Shown here: piece by piece, positions 1 through 6,244 of the stretch
Position numbering within the stretch: the stretch's first letter is position 1
Layout: the number at the start of each line of letters is the position of its first letter
From: Gemmatimonadota bacterium
Lineage (GTDB): Bacteria > Latescibacterota > UBA2968
DNA: 11,645 bases
NCBI GenBank assembly: GCA_002714465.1
Contig: PAXL01000076.1
Span: 1 to 11,645 of the forward strand
Direction of reading: 5' to 3'
Translations under genes and position numbers: made by a program
Notes under the pieces: model-generated
The model's input: the letters and a program-made list of their open reading frames with translations, nothing else
Told to the model about the DNA's origin: nothing
Database searches by the model: none

Positions 1-6
1 CACGTT

Positions 7-60
7 CTTCGTGTCTTCGTGTCTTCGTGTCTTCGTGTCTTCGTGTCTTCGTGTCTTCGT
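7..60. repeat. 8-bp tandem repeat (CTTCGTGT)n
   Basis: Six perfect copies of CTTCGTGT run from 7 to 54, followed by a 6-base partial copy to 60. The array lies 20 bases beyond the stop codon of the minus-strand diheme cytochrome gene, so it is outside coding sequence. Read on the minus strand the unit is ACACGAAG, close in style to the 9-bp purine-rich units at 4003-4029. Such short G/A-rich tandem arrays are common between genes in several environmental phyla. Any role, such as a transcript-end structure or protein binding, is unknown. Confidence 0.95.
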
Positions 61-79
61 ACCTTTTTAGTTCCCGCCG

Positions 80-1114
80 TTACTGGACCGGCATGCGTTC
101 GATCCAGCGTTTTACGAGCGCGACGCCTTCCTTGTGTACCATCGACCGACCCAGCTCGGGCATCGCTACATCCGGTTCTGTCGACTCGATCCTATAGAGC
201 ATGATCGAGTCCTCCGGTTTCCCCGGAACGATGTCGTAGTACCGGCCGCCCGTTCCTCTTCCGGCTGCAGTGGGAGATTTGTAGACACCGTAGAGCATCG
301 GATCTTCCTGGCTCGCCATTAGGTCGAGGCCGGCGTTCCAAGAATGACCACCTGGTGTGTGGCAATGCGCGCAATTGATCTCGAGCCACGCTCGGGCGCG
401 TTCTTCGAGCGTCCCGCTCAGGGGATCCTCATAGTCAGAAAGCCTGGGCGCCTTGTCCCCTTCGGGTGCGCGTGTCAGCATGCCCGTCCGGGACCAGTAA
501 TCGAGCTGATTCTCTTCGCCGCTCTCATATGTGTAGTCGCGGTTGAGGTGACGCGCACGGATCCCGATCGGGACCATCAGACCATCTTTCACATGGCACT
601 GCTTGCACTGGTTGGTGTTCGGGATCTGGTAGTCGTTCGCCTGAATGTTCCCGTCAAGATCAATCCATGATGCGACGATATCCGAACCTGCAACCTCCAG
701 AAAGGCATCGGTCTGTTTGAAGTTCCATATATAGGTCAGACCACCCCATCCTTCCTTGCCGTGGATCAGCAGACGGGTCTCAAGCAACCGTTCTCCCAGT
801 GACGGGTCGCGGAAATCGCGCGGGTAGGAGAACGTCTTCGCAATGATCGTGCCCACGGGCAGTTCGAAAGTATCTACGGGATGATACTTCGCAGGTAAAC
901 CTTCGGGCAGCCTGATGAAGCGTTTCTTATAAGCGTAGTCGGAGAAAAGTTGTGAATTGATCCTGTAGGCTACGACACCGTGGACAGGATGCTGTGTGGC
1001 CCCGTCACCTTCGAACAGATCGAATGAGGACAGACGGTTCGGGGGATCGGCGAGGTAGTCCCGCTCGCTGCAGGAAACGAGGAGCAGGACCAGCCCGAGG
1101 GCTTGGATACGCAT
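80..1114 (-). CDS. SO_2930-type diheme c-type cytochrome lipoprotein
   Basis: The 344-residue protein starts with a short signal ending in a lipobox (LVSC, Cys15), so it is probably a lipoprotein anchored outside the inner membrane. Two c-type haem motifs are visible: CKQCH at 170-174 and CAHCH at 248-252. Met318 in the VAMPEL segment is a possible axial ligand. The region before the first haem (about 25-165) has no domain I can name. Overall order and length fit the family found paired with parallel beta-helix proteins (Shewanella SO_2930; TIGR03806 as I recall it), whose function is unknown. The ATG overlaps the TAA of the upstream beta-helix gene by one base (TAATG), so translation is coupled. 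Electron transfer at the cell envelope is inferred from the haems only. Confidence 0.88.
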   Translation of the reverse strand: MRIQALGLVLLLVSCSERDYLADPPNRLSSFDLFEGDGATQHPVHGVVAYRINSQLFSDYAYKKRFIRLPEGLPAKYHPVDTFELPVGTIIAKTFSYPRDFRDPSLGERLLETRLLIHGKEGWGGLTYIWNFKQTDAFLEVAGSDIVASWIDLDGNIQANDYQIPNTNQCKQCHVKDGLMVPIGIRARHLNRDYTYESGEENQLDYWSRTGMLTRAPEGDKAPRLSDYEDPLSGTLEERARAWLEINCAHCHTPGGHSWNAGLDLMASQEDPMLYGVYKSPTAAGRGTGGRYYDIVPGKPEDSIMLYRIESTEPDVAMPELGRSMVHKEGVALVKRWIERMPVQ

Positions 1115-2346
1115 TATTGAACGCCCTTGATCGTGATTTCAGGAAGAGCCGCCTGCGCCTTTGCATAACCGCTCAGGTCGGTCACAACGTTCGGCTGCCT
1201 CCCTGCCGCCATCGCCTCAAGGTCTAGGTTGGCGAACGTGGCATCACCGTTATCGTGGATCGAGATTCCAAGGTGATCGGGTATCCGGCCATCGACGAGT
1301 TTCTTGGGATCCTGAACGCCGTCATACACGATGTCCGGTCCGTTCGTCCCGAAGACAGCCTTGATCGCCTTCCCCAAGTCACCAACAGGATTCGTTCCCC
1401 CACCAGTAAATGTATTGCTGTGAATGTGGATGCTCTCACAAAAAGGGTCGAAAGCCTTGTCCTTCACCTTCCTCTTGGTCGACTGGAAGCTGATAATCGA
1501 AAGGTTGGCCGTATCGTTGTCCGCGATTGTGTTCCCAAACACCTCGACCTCGTCCGTGGCCATAAGGATAAGCCCGCCACCCGGAGGCAATCCGGACACG
1601 AGCGTTCCTTCCTTCGCGAAATTCTCCCGGTTGTTCCCTTTTATCACGTTGTTGAACACGCGACATTGCCGGCTTTCCTTCTTGGGCAGGTTCGGAAGCT
1701 GGAACACTAGCACACCGCCGGTGTTGTCTGTGGACACGTTGTTGTAGACATCCGCGCCGACCGAGTTCTCGACCTCGATTCCGGTCACGTTCATCTTCGC
1801 CACGTTGTTTCGGACGATGATATTGTCGCACTGCCCGACGTAGATTCCGGCATCCGACGCACCGATCGCCGTGCACCCTTCGATCAGGACGTTTCGGCTC
1901 TCCACCGGATACAAGCCGTAGGCCCCGTTCTCCGGACTCGGACCGCGGGTCCATTCGACACGCACGTTCCGCAGCGGCACCCCATCCACACCCGTAACCT
2001 TAATAGCATCTCCACGGGAATCTTCTACGGCCAGATTCTGAAGCGTGAAGCCTCCCTTGGTCACGAGCAGCCCTTCGCCGCCTGACCCCGTGACCTGATC
2101 GGCGAACTTGAGTATGGTCTTATCCGGACCGGCACCGGCGATCGTCACGTTCTCGACATCTAGCGACAGGGTCTTGTTGAACAGGAACGTCCCCTCAACA
2201 AAGCGGACCGTGTCTCCGGGCTTCGCCATGATCAGCGCCCTCTGCGCAACGCGCTGGACATCGTCACCGGGCTGAATCGCCTGCGGGCCTCCGCACGACG
2301 CGATCAACAAGATGCTTACAAGAATCGCTGCCACTTTCGAATTCAT
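1114..2346 (-). CDS. Parallel beta-helix lipoprotein, partner of the diheme cytochrome
   Basis: This 410-residue protein has a signal peptide with lipobox IASC (Cys18). Residues about 45-300 show repeated short strands with regular Asn/Val/Gly turns (for example VLIEGCTAIGASDAGIYVG, then NIIVRNNVAKMNVTGIEVE, then ADVYNNVSTDNTGGVLVF), which is the pattern of a right-handed parallel beta-helix. It matches the family known to sit next to the SO_2930-type cytochrome (SO_2929; TIGR03805 as I recall it). Beta-helix proteins often bind or cleave polysaccharides, but no catalytic residues can be assigned here. The start is supported by GGGAGGA about 10 bases upstream. A weak minus-strand -10 (TATATT, 2404-2399) has no good -35, so the promoter is uncertain. 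This gene is first in the two-gene operon. Confidence 0.88.
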   Translation of the reverse strand: MNSKVAAILVSILLIASCGGPQAIQPGDDVQRVAQRALIMAKPGDTVRFVEGTFLFNKTLSLDVENVTIAGAGPDKTILKFADQVTGSGGEGLLVTKGGFTLQNLAVEDSRGDAIKVTGVDGVPLRNVRVEWTRGPSPENGAYGLYPVESRNVLIEGCTAIGASDAGIYVGQCDNIIVRNNVAKMNVTGIEVENSVGADVYNNVSTDNTGGVLVFQLPNLPKKESRQCRVFNNVIKGNNRENFAKEGTLVSGLPPGGGLILMATDEVEVFGNTIADNDTANLSIISFQSTKRKVKDKAFDPFCESIHIHSNTFTGGGTNPVGDLGKAIKAVFGTNGPDIVYDGVQDPKKLVDGRIPDHLGISIHDNGDATFANLDLEAMAAGRQPNVVTDLSGYAKAQAALPEITIKGVQ

Positions 2347-2447
2347 ACTTACTTATCCTCCCTCAAGTAGAGGAGCGTCACTCTGGGACAGGGGCTTCAA
2401 TATACACGGTAGGTAGAGGTCGGACGAGCCTCGATCTGCAAATTGCG

Positions 2448-2476
2448 TTGACACCCGAGTGGGAAGCAAGTAATCT
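2448..2476 (+). promoter_or_regulatory. Sigma-70 type promoter of the csoR-MFS operon
   Basis: A perfect -35 box TTGACA (2448-2453) is followed by a 17-base spacer and TAATCT (2471-2476). The -10 box keeps the three most conserved positions of TATAAT. The expected transcript start near 2483 lies inside the inverted repeat at 2474-2504, so a repressor bound there would block the polymerase. Confidence 0.65.
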
Positions 2477-2504
2477 CTATATACCCCCCAGGGGTATATA
2501 GAGA
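2474..2504. promoter_or_regulatory. CsoR-type operator: perfect 14-bp inverted repeat
   Basis: The arms TCTCTATATACCCC (2474-2487) and GGGGTATATAGAGA (2491-2504) are exact reverse complements separated by CCA. The core, TATACCCC next to GGGGTATA, has the layout of known CsoR-family operators: an A/T-rich flank, a run of C then G, and a short centre. It overlaps the -10 box and predicted transcript start of the csoR gene and ends 10 bases before its start codon. This makes autoregulation by the adjacent repressor very likely. The right arm also overlaps the GAGAGG ribosome-binding site. Confidence 0.85.
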
Positions 2505-2514
2505 GGCGGTTTTT

Positions 2515-2790
2515 TTGGCACACACCCATATACATATAAACAAGGGTATCTTGAATCGGCTCGCCAGGATCGAAGGGCAGGTCAAGAGCATCCGCTCGAT
2601 GGTGGAATTCGGCAGGGACTGCAGCGAGGTTCTGATTCAAGTCGCTGCCGCCCGGGCTGCGCTGGACCAAGCAGGACGCCTGATCCTCGAAGATCACCTA
2701 GAGCACTGTATTGTCGAAGCCGTAGATGAAGGCCGCAGCCAGGAAGCGCTTGAAGACCTGAAAATTGCGCTCAAGAGGTTCATCCGTTGA
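2515..2790 (+). CDS. csoR: CsoR/RcnR-family metal-sensing transcriptional repressor
   Basis: This 91-residue all-helical protein has the family's usual length and opening (NRLARIEGQVKSIRSM). Metal ligands Cys36, His61 and Cys65 fall at the same numbers as the copper ligands of Mycobacterium CsoR. The N-terminus adds His3, His5 and His7 (MAHTHIHINK). A His there is a fourth ligand in nickel/cobalt sensors such as RcnR and InrS, so the metal could be Cu(I), Ni(II) or Co(II). The start is TTG at 2515, with GAGAGG eight bases upstream; the only upstream in-frame codons contain no ATG. The gene is preceded by a perfect operator and overlaps the MFS gene by four bases (TTGA). Its expected role is to release DNA on metal binding and so induce the transporter. 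The family call is firm; the metal is not. Confidence 0.9.
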   Translation: MAHTHIHINKGILNRLARIEGQVKSIRSMVEFGRDCSEVLIQVAAARAALDQAGRLILEDHLEHCIVEAVDEGRSQEALEDLKIALKRFIR

Positions 2791-3992
2791 CGGGTTCCGC
2801 TTCCCTTACCCGGCTCGAATGGAGCGCACGTAGATACCCGGTCTACCTATTCTTCCAGAAGGCCAGCTATTGGGGACCGATATTCTTCCTCTACTTCAGC
2901 AGCCTTCTGTCGCTTTCGGACGTGTTGCTGCTTGAGTCGATCTACTACATCACCGTCGTGCTGCTGGAGATCCCAACAGGATACCTCGCCGACCGTGTCG
3001 GTCACCGCCGCGTCCTGATTGGAAGCTCGATCGCTCAGATGACGGCGTGTCTCGCCTTCGTTTCGTCAGACCACTTTTCCGTTCTGGCTTTCGGACAGAT
3101 CATGCTCGCCACAGGGATGGCCCTCGGGTCCGGGTCCGACACCTCCTACCACTTCTCGGTCCTAGCAGCGCTCGGTCGGTCTGACGAGTATGGATCGAGG
3201 GAAGCAAAGGCCGCGCGATCTCTCCTGATCTCGCAAGCGACCTCGGCACTGATTGGAGGCGCGGTCGCCACAATGGACCTCCGAGTCGCCTACCTATTCA
3301 CGATGGCCAGCTCTCTGGTCGCCTTCGCCATCGCCGCCGGATTCCTAGACGTGACGGTCGAATCGTCCCCGCGCAAATCGATGGTCTCACAGATAGGATC
3401 CTGTCTCCGTGACGCGACACATCCCCGCCTCGCTTGGGCGATGGCCTACTTCATCTTCATGACGGTGATAAACCACATCCCTCACGAGTTCTACCAGCCC
3501 TTTCTGAAGACCTTGATACTCGAACACGCCACGGATATCTCTACACCACTCACCATAGGCATCCACACGGCTCTCACGATGGGTGTGGCAACGATAGCTG
3601 CAGCCATCAGCATACGGATCCGGGACAGAATTGGATCTTCGAGCACGCTTCTCTTGGCGGGTCTCATCCAGACCGTCATCATCTCCGGTATGGCTCTGTC
3701 TACGTCACCCTTGATCGGAATCCTGCTACTGCTTCGGAGCATACCACGCGGCCTAATACAGGCGCCACTGAACGCGGAGATCGTCCCTCTGGTCGGCAAA
3801 GACAGACGGGCGACCTATCTGTCCCTGCAGAGCCTGATGGGCCGACTCGCCTTTGGCGCCGTCCTCCTCGCCTTCTCGATGTTCTTCGACGGCAACGAAA
3901 TAGCCGCCCCCATCGGTGTGTCCATGACCGGAGCGGCTGTGGGGTTGCTCCTGCTGCTGGCTCTTGTCCCATTATCAAAAAGCTCGAACTAA
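2787..3992 (+). CDS. MFS transporter, metal-regulated efflux candidate
   Basis: This 401-residue membrane protein has about twelve hydrophobic segments. The major-facilitator loop 2-3 signature is visible at residues 65-75 (GYLADRVGHRR), preceded by EIPT, a pattern typical of drug or metabolite exporters. The start is TTG, which overlaps the csoR stop (TTGA). A strong AAGAGG site lies eight bases upstream inside csoR, so the two are made together. CsoR-family regulators usually control P-type ATPases, CopZ chaperones or RcnA-like exporters. An MFS partner is less usual, and its substrate (metal, metal chelate or other) cannot be read from the sequence. No His- or Cys-rich loop was seen. Confidence 0.85.
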   Translation: MTGSASLTRLEWSARRYPVYLFFQKASYWGPIFFLYFSSLLSLSDVLLLESIYYITVVLLEIPTGYLADRVGHRRVLIGSSIAQMTACLAFVSSDHFSVLAFGQIMLATGMALGSGSDTSYHFSVLAALGRSDEYGSREAKAARSLLISQATSALIGGAVATMDLRVAYLFTMASSLVAFAIAAGFLDVTVESSPRKSMVSQIGSCLRDATHPRLAWAMAYFIFMTVINHIPHEFYQPFLKTLILEHATDISTPLTIGIHTALTMGVATIAAAISIRIRDRIGSSSTLLLAGLIQTVIISGMALSTSPLIGILLLLRSIPRGLIQAPLNAEIVPLVGKDRRATYLSLQSLMGRLAFGAVLLAFSMFFDGNEIAAPIGVSMTGAAVGLLLLLALVPLSKSSN

Positions 3993-4311
3993 GAACCGTA
4001 AACGCAGAGGACACGGAGAGCGCAGAGAAAATTCAGGGGGAACTTGCCGGCAGTCTCGGAGCCTTGGCTCAAGCAACTGCCCGAGGCGGTCCCAAAAGGA
4101 ACCGGACTTCCTAAGATGTGCTCGGAACTTGGAGGGCCATTTCTGGTGTTTTGGAACGCCGTTGACCTTAAAAGGAAGTCGATCTGAACGCGCTGACGTG
4201 GTGACAAAAATTCGGCAAAAGATTCAGACGCCAGAAAAGCATTGATCCGGATGATACGTGTCTTAAGTTGGGTGCTTCAACACTCACATAGCTTGACCAG
4301 GATCAAGAAGA
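3993..4311. other. Non-coding gap with repeat after the MFS gene
   Basis: About 320 bases lie between the MFS stop and the next assigned start. They contain the purine-rich 9-bp repeat at 4003-4029 and a small hairpin (GAGCC-TT-GGCTC). I see no convincing promoter: TTGACC and GTGACA motifs occur but lack a -10 box at the right distance. No reading frame here shows family resemblance. Confidence 0.6.
4003..4029. repeat. Purine-rich 9-bp degenerate triple repeat
   Basis: Three 9-base units stand in a row: CGCAGAGGA, CACGGAGAG and CGCAGAGAA. They start 11 bases after the MFS stop codon. The sequence type (CGCAGAGGACACGGAG) is a recurrent intergenic low-complexity element in many environmental bacteria. 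It resembles the reverse complement of the 8-bp array at 7-60, and both follow the 3' end of a gene. Confidence 0.75.
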
Positions 4312-4393
4312 ATGGCTGAAGGAGCGACGGAACGACCTCGGCAGCGTCTACTCTATCTACACGCACGCACCCCGAGCGTCTTTTCTGAAATAA
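4292..4393 (+). pseudogene. Coding-like segment in a second frame before the small gene
   Basis: Between a TAG (4289-4291) and a TAA (4391-4393) one frame reads about 33 residues (…EEWLKERRNDLGSVYSIYTH…). Its codon third positions are rich in G/C (about 22 of 32), as in neighbouring genes. The same bases read in the frame of the 96-residue gene are Arg-rich with a poorer third-position bias (about 13 of 27). The segment has no usual start codon. The simplest reading is that it is the true N-terminal coding sequence of the following small gene, separated from it by a one-base shift near TCTTTTCTGAAATAA. Alternatively it is a leftover gene fragment. Confidence 0.35.
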
Positions 4394-4602
4394 TCGGCTA
4401 CACACCAATCGAACCGATTGCAGGATACCGCGTCGAAATCGCCGCGGAGGTCCAGAAGTGGCCATACGACACCGTGCACGACGCGATCGTGGACGGATGG
4501 CAGGTCGTGCAGTTCCCTCATCACCAGGCACCCTACGACGACCGTGATCTCGACATCGTCGGCTACGAATTCATTCTTCAAAAGATGGAGATCATCATCT
4601 GA
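4312..4602 (+). CDS. Small conserved-looking protein coupled to PhyH; start uncertain
   Basis: The open frame encodes 96 residues with no domain I can name. From about residue 27 on it looks like a real protein: a GYTPIEPIAGYRVEIAAEV stretch, WPYDTVHDAI, then DGWQVVQFP and DDRDLDIVGYEFILQKME near the end. The first 26 residues are Arg-rich and unlike the rest, and another frame looks more coding there (see 4292-4393). The ATG at 4312 is therefore doubtful and the gene may carry a frameshift. The stop overlaps the ATG of the PhyH-like gene (TGATG), which implies coupled translation and a joint role, perhaps as an accessory or regulatory subunit; that role is inference only. Confidence 0.6.
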   Translation: MAEGATERPRQRLLYLHARTPSVFSEIIGYTPIEPIAGYRVEIAAEVQKWPYDTVHDAIVDGWQVVQFPHHQAPYDDRDLDIVGYEFILQKMEIII

Positions 4603-5390
4603 TGGAACACCTTTTGACCGACCTCGACGTCGTCAACTTCATCGTCACGGGATACCACATCGTCGAGCCGGACCTTCCGGACGGGCTGAACGAAACGATC
4701 GCGGCGAGGCTGGACACACTCGACTCGAACCCGGGTGACGCCATCACCGAAACTGTACCCGAACTCTGGCAGGTGCTTGATCACCCTCAGGTTAGGGGGG
4801 TCCTCACGAGCCTTCTGGGAATCGACTACGAGGTGCAGCCACACCGGCACTGGCACTGCAAGCAGCCAAACTCGGAACACATGAACTGGCACCAGGACAG
4901 CACCAACAGCCGCGATATTCGTCTCAACCGCTTCCTCGGGCTCTACTACCCGACCAACATCACACCGGACATGGGACCGACGATGATCGTCCCCGGAACC
5001 CAGTATCGGAACGCCCCGACCGACAGGATGGCCACCTACACGAATATCCGGGGCCAGATCCCTCTGACCGTCAAAGCCGGGACAATCGCCTTCACACACT
5101 ACGACCTCTGGCACGGAACGGCAGCAAACCGGTCGGACCGGAAACGCCACATGCTCAAGTTCCTGTTCCGTCGCACGAGGGAAAACGACAGCCCCACGTG
5201 GAACCACGACCCAGACTGTATGAACCAACCTCGAGATTGGAACAAGCGCGACAAATCCGAGGACCCCGGTAACACCCTGGCATTCGGCAATCCGCTCAAG
5301 GTCTCACAATCGGACCACTACAAAGAACGTCGGATCCGCCGCCAAGTCTGGGATTACCTCAGGGGTGAGAAAGACTCTATCAAGAGCTGA
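4602..5390 (+). CDS. Phytanoyl-CoA dioxygenase (PhyH)-family protein
   Basis: The 262-residue protein has the hallmarks of a non-haem Fe(II)/2-oxoglutarate oxygenase. The HxD iron motif is His97-Gln-Asp99 (within MNWHQDST), the distal iron ligand is His171 (LWHGT), and Arg182 lies eleven residues on. That is the same spacing as the 2-oxoglutarate-binding Arg in human PhyH. A PGTQYRN segment before the distal His is also typical. Such enzymes hydroxylate many small molecules; the substrate cannot be deduced and need not be phytanoyl-CoA. Length is near the usual 250-300. The gene is coupled by TGATG to the small gene upstream. The N-terminal His/Trp cluster HRHWHC (81-86) is in the expected region before the iron motif. 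Confidence 0.88.
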   Translation: MEHLLTDLDVVNFIVTGYHIVEPDLPDGLNETIAARLDTLDSNPGDAITETVPELWQVLDHPQVRGVLTSLLGIDYEVQPHRHWHCKQPNSEHMNWHQDSTNSRDIRLNRFLGLYYPTNITPDMGPTMIVPGTQYRNAPTDRMATYTNIRGQIPLTVKAGTIAFTHYDLWHGTAANRSDRKRHMLKFLFRRTRENDSPTWNHDPDCMNQPRDWNKRDKSEDPGNTLAFGNPLKVSQSDHYKERRIRRQVWDYLRGEKDSIKS

Positions 5391-5397
5391 GCGGGCG

Positions 5398-5412
5398 CGC
5401 GTGGACCACGCG
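5398..5412. other. 15-bp dyad after the PhyH gene
   Basis: CGCGTGG and CCACGCG flank a single A, giving a perfect inverted repeat eight bases after the PhyH stop codon. As RNA it would form a short GC-rich hairpin, but no T-run follows. It may be a weak transcript end or a protein-binding dyad. Confidence 0.4.
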
Positions 5413-5459
5413 TATCATACCACAAACGAAACATTGGCAAGCACTCAACCCTTTCAAGG

Positions 5460-5487
5460 TTGTTCAATCTCGCTTGACAGTTAAAAT
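5460..5487 (+). promoter_or_regulatory. Candidate promoter of the coiled-coil membrane protein gene
   Basis: TTGTTC (5460-5465), a 16-base spacer and a strong -10 TAAAAT (5482-5487, 5 of 6 consensus) would start a transcript near 5494, about 50 bases before the ATG at 5546. A second -35-like TTGACA (5474-5479) lies in the same stretch but has no good -10 downstream. An inverted repeat CAACC/GGTTG (5446-5462) overlaps the -35 side. Confidence 0.4.
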
Positions 5488-5545
5488 CATTGCGACACAT
5501 TTTAACTACTTCGTAGCCAATCAATTAGCTCACTCAGGGCACATA

Positions 5546-5806
5546 ATGGTCTTTGCAATCATCTCCGTGATCGCCCTTGTCGCGGTCGTCATCACCAAGT
5601 TCGTCACCGCAGGCAGTATCCAGAAGCTGCGAAAGCTAGCAGCCAAGTCTGATACCGAGATTCGGAAAGTCCGCGGGAAAGCAAAAGTCGCCCAACAGGC
5701 AACCGATGCTGCCGTAAATGGAATCAAGACGAAGGCTAGCAAGAAGAAGGCGCTTGAGAAGCAGATCGAGAAGTGCCGGGAAGAAATCGCTGAGCTAAAG
5801 ATGTAA
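5546..5806 (+). CDS. Small single-pass membrane protein with coiled-coil tail
   Basis: From ATG 5546 this encodes 86 residues: one N-terminal hydrophobic helix (about 2-22, FAIISVIALVAVVITKFV), then a highly charged Lys/Glu/Ala-rich segment to the end with heptad-like spacing, ending EKCREEIAELKM. It is probably anchored in the inner membrane with the coil on the cytoplasmic side, given the positive charges after the helix. A longer in-frame start at TTG 5474 exists, but it would lie upstream of the best predicted transcript start, so the ATG with CAGGG upstream is preferred. I recognise no family. It stands alone, convergent with the minus-strand gene at 5840. Confidence 0.65.
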   Translation: MVFAIISVIALVAVVITKFVTAGSIQKLRKLAAKSDTEIRKVRGKAKVAQQATDAAVNGIKTKASKKKALEKQIEKCREEIAELKM

Positions 5807-5828
5807 CGATCAGGAAAATCGGATAACG

Positions 5829-5857
5829 AAAGAGGAGCCTTACGAGGGCTCCTCTTT
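5829..5857. terminator. Bidirectional hairpin terminator between convergent genes
   Basis: AAAGAGGAGCC (5829-5839) and GGCTCCTCTTT (5847-5857) form a perfect 11-bp stem around a 7-base loop. It lies 23 bases after the plus-strand stop and contains the TAA of the minus-strand gene in its loop. The A/T ends of the stem give TTT on both strands, consistent with a two-way intrinsic terminator, though the T-runs are short. Confidence 0.75.
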
Positions 5858-6235
5858 CCGGTTCCTGCCGAACGGCCACCAGGAGCGCTTCGTCGCCCGC
5901 GCTTCACCAGTCGGTCTCTCGCCCTGCCAACTACTGTGCGGAACTGCCGAAAGCCGTCTCAAAACCGCCTCCAGTGCTCCCTTCAGAATGACCGACGCCT
6001 TCTCCTTGTCACTGTCGACTAGATGGAGGCCGAGTGCAACGGTCTGGCGTACGTCGGAAGGAAAGACGTGGTTTATAATCGCATCATCGTCAGTGAGTGC
6101 GCGCCCTCCGGTCCGGATCCGATAAGCCTCTTTGGCCGCGCGCTCAAAGGCGGAATGGTCCTTGTTCTCGATCGTATCCCGAATTCCTTTCTGCAGAGCC
6201 TCGGTGATGCGATCCGTCATTTCATCTTTCGACAA
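5840..6235 (-). CDS. Hypothetical protein downstream of the M29-like gene
   Basis: This 131-residue protein matches no family I recognise. It is helical and charged through about residue 95 (TDRITEALQKGIRDTIENKD…, then a DDDAIINHVFPSDVRQTVALG stretch and a helix LKGALEAVLRRL). It ends in a low-complexity basic tail with a Trp-Trp-Pro-Phe patch (RSWWPFGRNRKEE) that could touch a membrane. The start is TTG at 6235 with AGGAG just upstream, overlapping the stop of the M29-like gene; an ATG five codons later is an alternative. The 9-base gap to that gene suggests co-transcription and a shared role. Confidence 0.65.
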   Translation of the reverse strand: MSKDEMTDRITEALQKGIRDTIENKDHSAFERAAKEAYRIRTGGRALTDDDAIINHVFPSDVRQTVALGLHLVDSDKEKASVILKGALEAVLRRLSAVPHSSWQGERPTGEARATKRSWWPFGRNRKEEPS

Positions 6236-6244
6236 ACCGTCTCC

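Noticed and set aside
7..60. Tandem repeat considered as a CRISPR array
   Set aside because: The unit is 8 bases with no spacers between copies, so it is a simple tandem repeat.
2353..2697. Minus-strand 114-residue open frame across the csoR start and operator
   Set aside because: It is antisense to a well-supported gene, runs through the palindromic operator, and has no ribosome site or family likeness.
3491..4114. Open frames of 102 to 226 residues overlapping the MFS gene on both strands
   Set aside because: They are shadows of the MFS gene: their sequences are Arg/His/Pro-rich without motifs, and the MFS frame explains the region fully.
5474..5806. Longer TTG start for the coiled-coil protein (110 residues)
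   Set aside because: The added 24 residues lie upstream of the best predicted transcript start, the TTG sits in a promoter-like TTGACA, and the ATG at 5546 begins directly with the membrane helix.
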